6,548 bases of DNA. Origin: JAZDJJ01 sp043804035. GTDB taxonomy: Bacteria > Bacteroidota > Bacteroidia > Palsa-948. Shown here one piece after another: positions 6,398 through 6,548 of the stretch. Every line of letters starts with the position of its first letter. Positions within the stretch are counted from its first letter, which is position 1. The stretch covers positions 1 through 6,548 of the forward strand of contig JAZDJJ010000187.1 of the NCBI GenBank assembly GCA_043804035.1, written 5' to 3'. The translations under genes and the position numbers were made by a program. The notes beneath the pieces are model-generated. The model worked only from the letters and a program-made list of their open reading frames with translations, did no database searches and was not told the DNA's origin.

Positions 6398-6548
6398 TAA
6401 GATGATGATTTAAAAAACCTTATCTTTTTCTGATAACCTTAGTAGAAATTAAGAGATGATTTTAAAAACCTTATCTTTTTCTGATAACCTTAGTAGAAAT
6501 TAAGAGATGATTTTAAAAACCTTATCTTTTTCTGATAACCTTAGTAGA
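6398..6548. repeat. 51-bp tandem repeat array, continuing past the window
   Basis: Landmark TGATAACC recurs at 6431, 6482 and 6533, a period of exactly 51 bp. The copies beginning GATGATTTTAAAAACC at 6455 and 6506 are identical as far as visible. The first copy (from about 6404) differs at 6412 and has an extra base around 6398-6404, so it looks like the degenerate edge of the array. Each unit holds TTATC/GATAA arms around a 7-nt pyrimidine-rich spacer, and AACCTTA twice, 19 nt apart. There are no unique spacers, so this is not a CRISPR array. Every frame on both strands meets a stop within a unit, so it does not encode a repeat protein. Copy number cannot be determined because the window ends inside the third copy. 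Confidence 0.9.

Noticed and set aside
6398..6548. CRISPR array
   Set aside because: The whole 51-bp unit is repeated with no variable spacer, and no cas gene is present in the window.

Overview
This AT-rich window most likely comes from a member of the Bacteroidota. The evidence is the Bacteroidota-type -7 promoter element TAnnTTTG in the divergent intergenic region, a fused ribBA, a long LptF/LptG-type permease, the lack of clear Shine-Dalgarno sequences, and a tRNA gene without an encoded CCA. I cannot assign a genus from the sequence.

Layout, left to right: bases 1-142 are a nested inverted repeat that looks like a MITE or interspersed palindrome. It is followed by a tRNA-Arg(TCT) gene on + (175-248). 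Four genes then run leftward on the minus strand. In transcription order they are an LptF/LptG-family permease (5524 to 4115), a family 4-type glycosyltransferase overlapping it by 13 nt (4127 to 2910), a membrane-anchored family 2 glycosyltransferase starting about 20 nt later (2889 to 1696), and, after a gap of about 180 bp, ribBA (1516 to 296). On the other side of a 73-bp divergent promoter region, a soluble DPM1-like family 2 glycosyltransferase runs rightward (5598-6347). The right edge is a 51-bp tandem repeat array that continues beyond the window.

Functionally, the permease probably belongs to the machinery that moves lipopolysaccharide out of the inner membrane. The two glycosyltransferases coupled to it and the divergent one fit envelope glycan or glycolipid assembly. 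ribBA supplies both entry reactions of riboflavin synthesis and looks like a housekeeping neighbour.

Most of the window is ordinary, and I saw no clear undescribed biological system. The points most worth a second look are the 51-bp tandem array, the mirror-image divergent promoter elements, the terminal inverted repeat, and the placement of two glycosyltransferases between the permease and ribBA.
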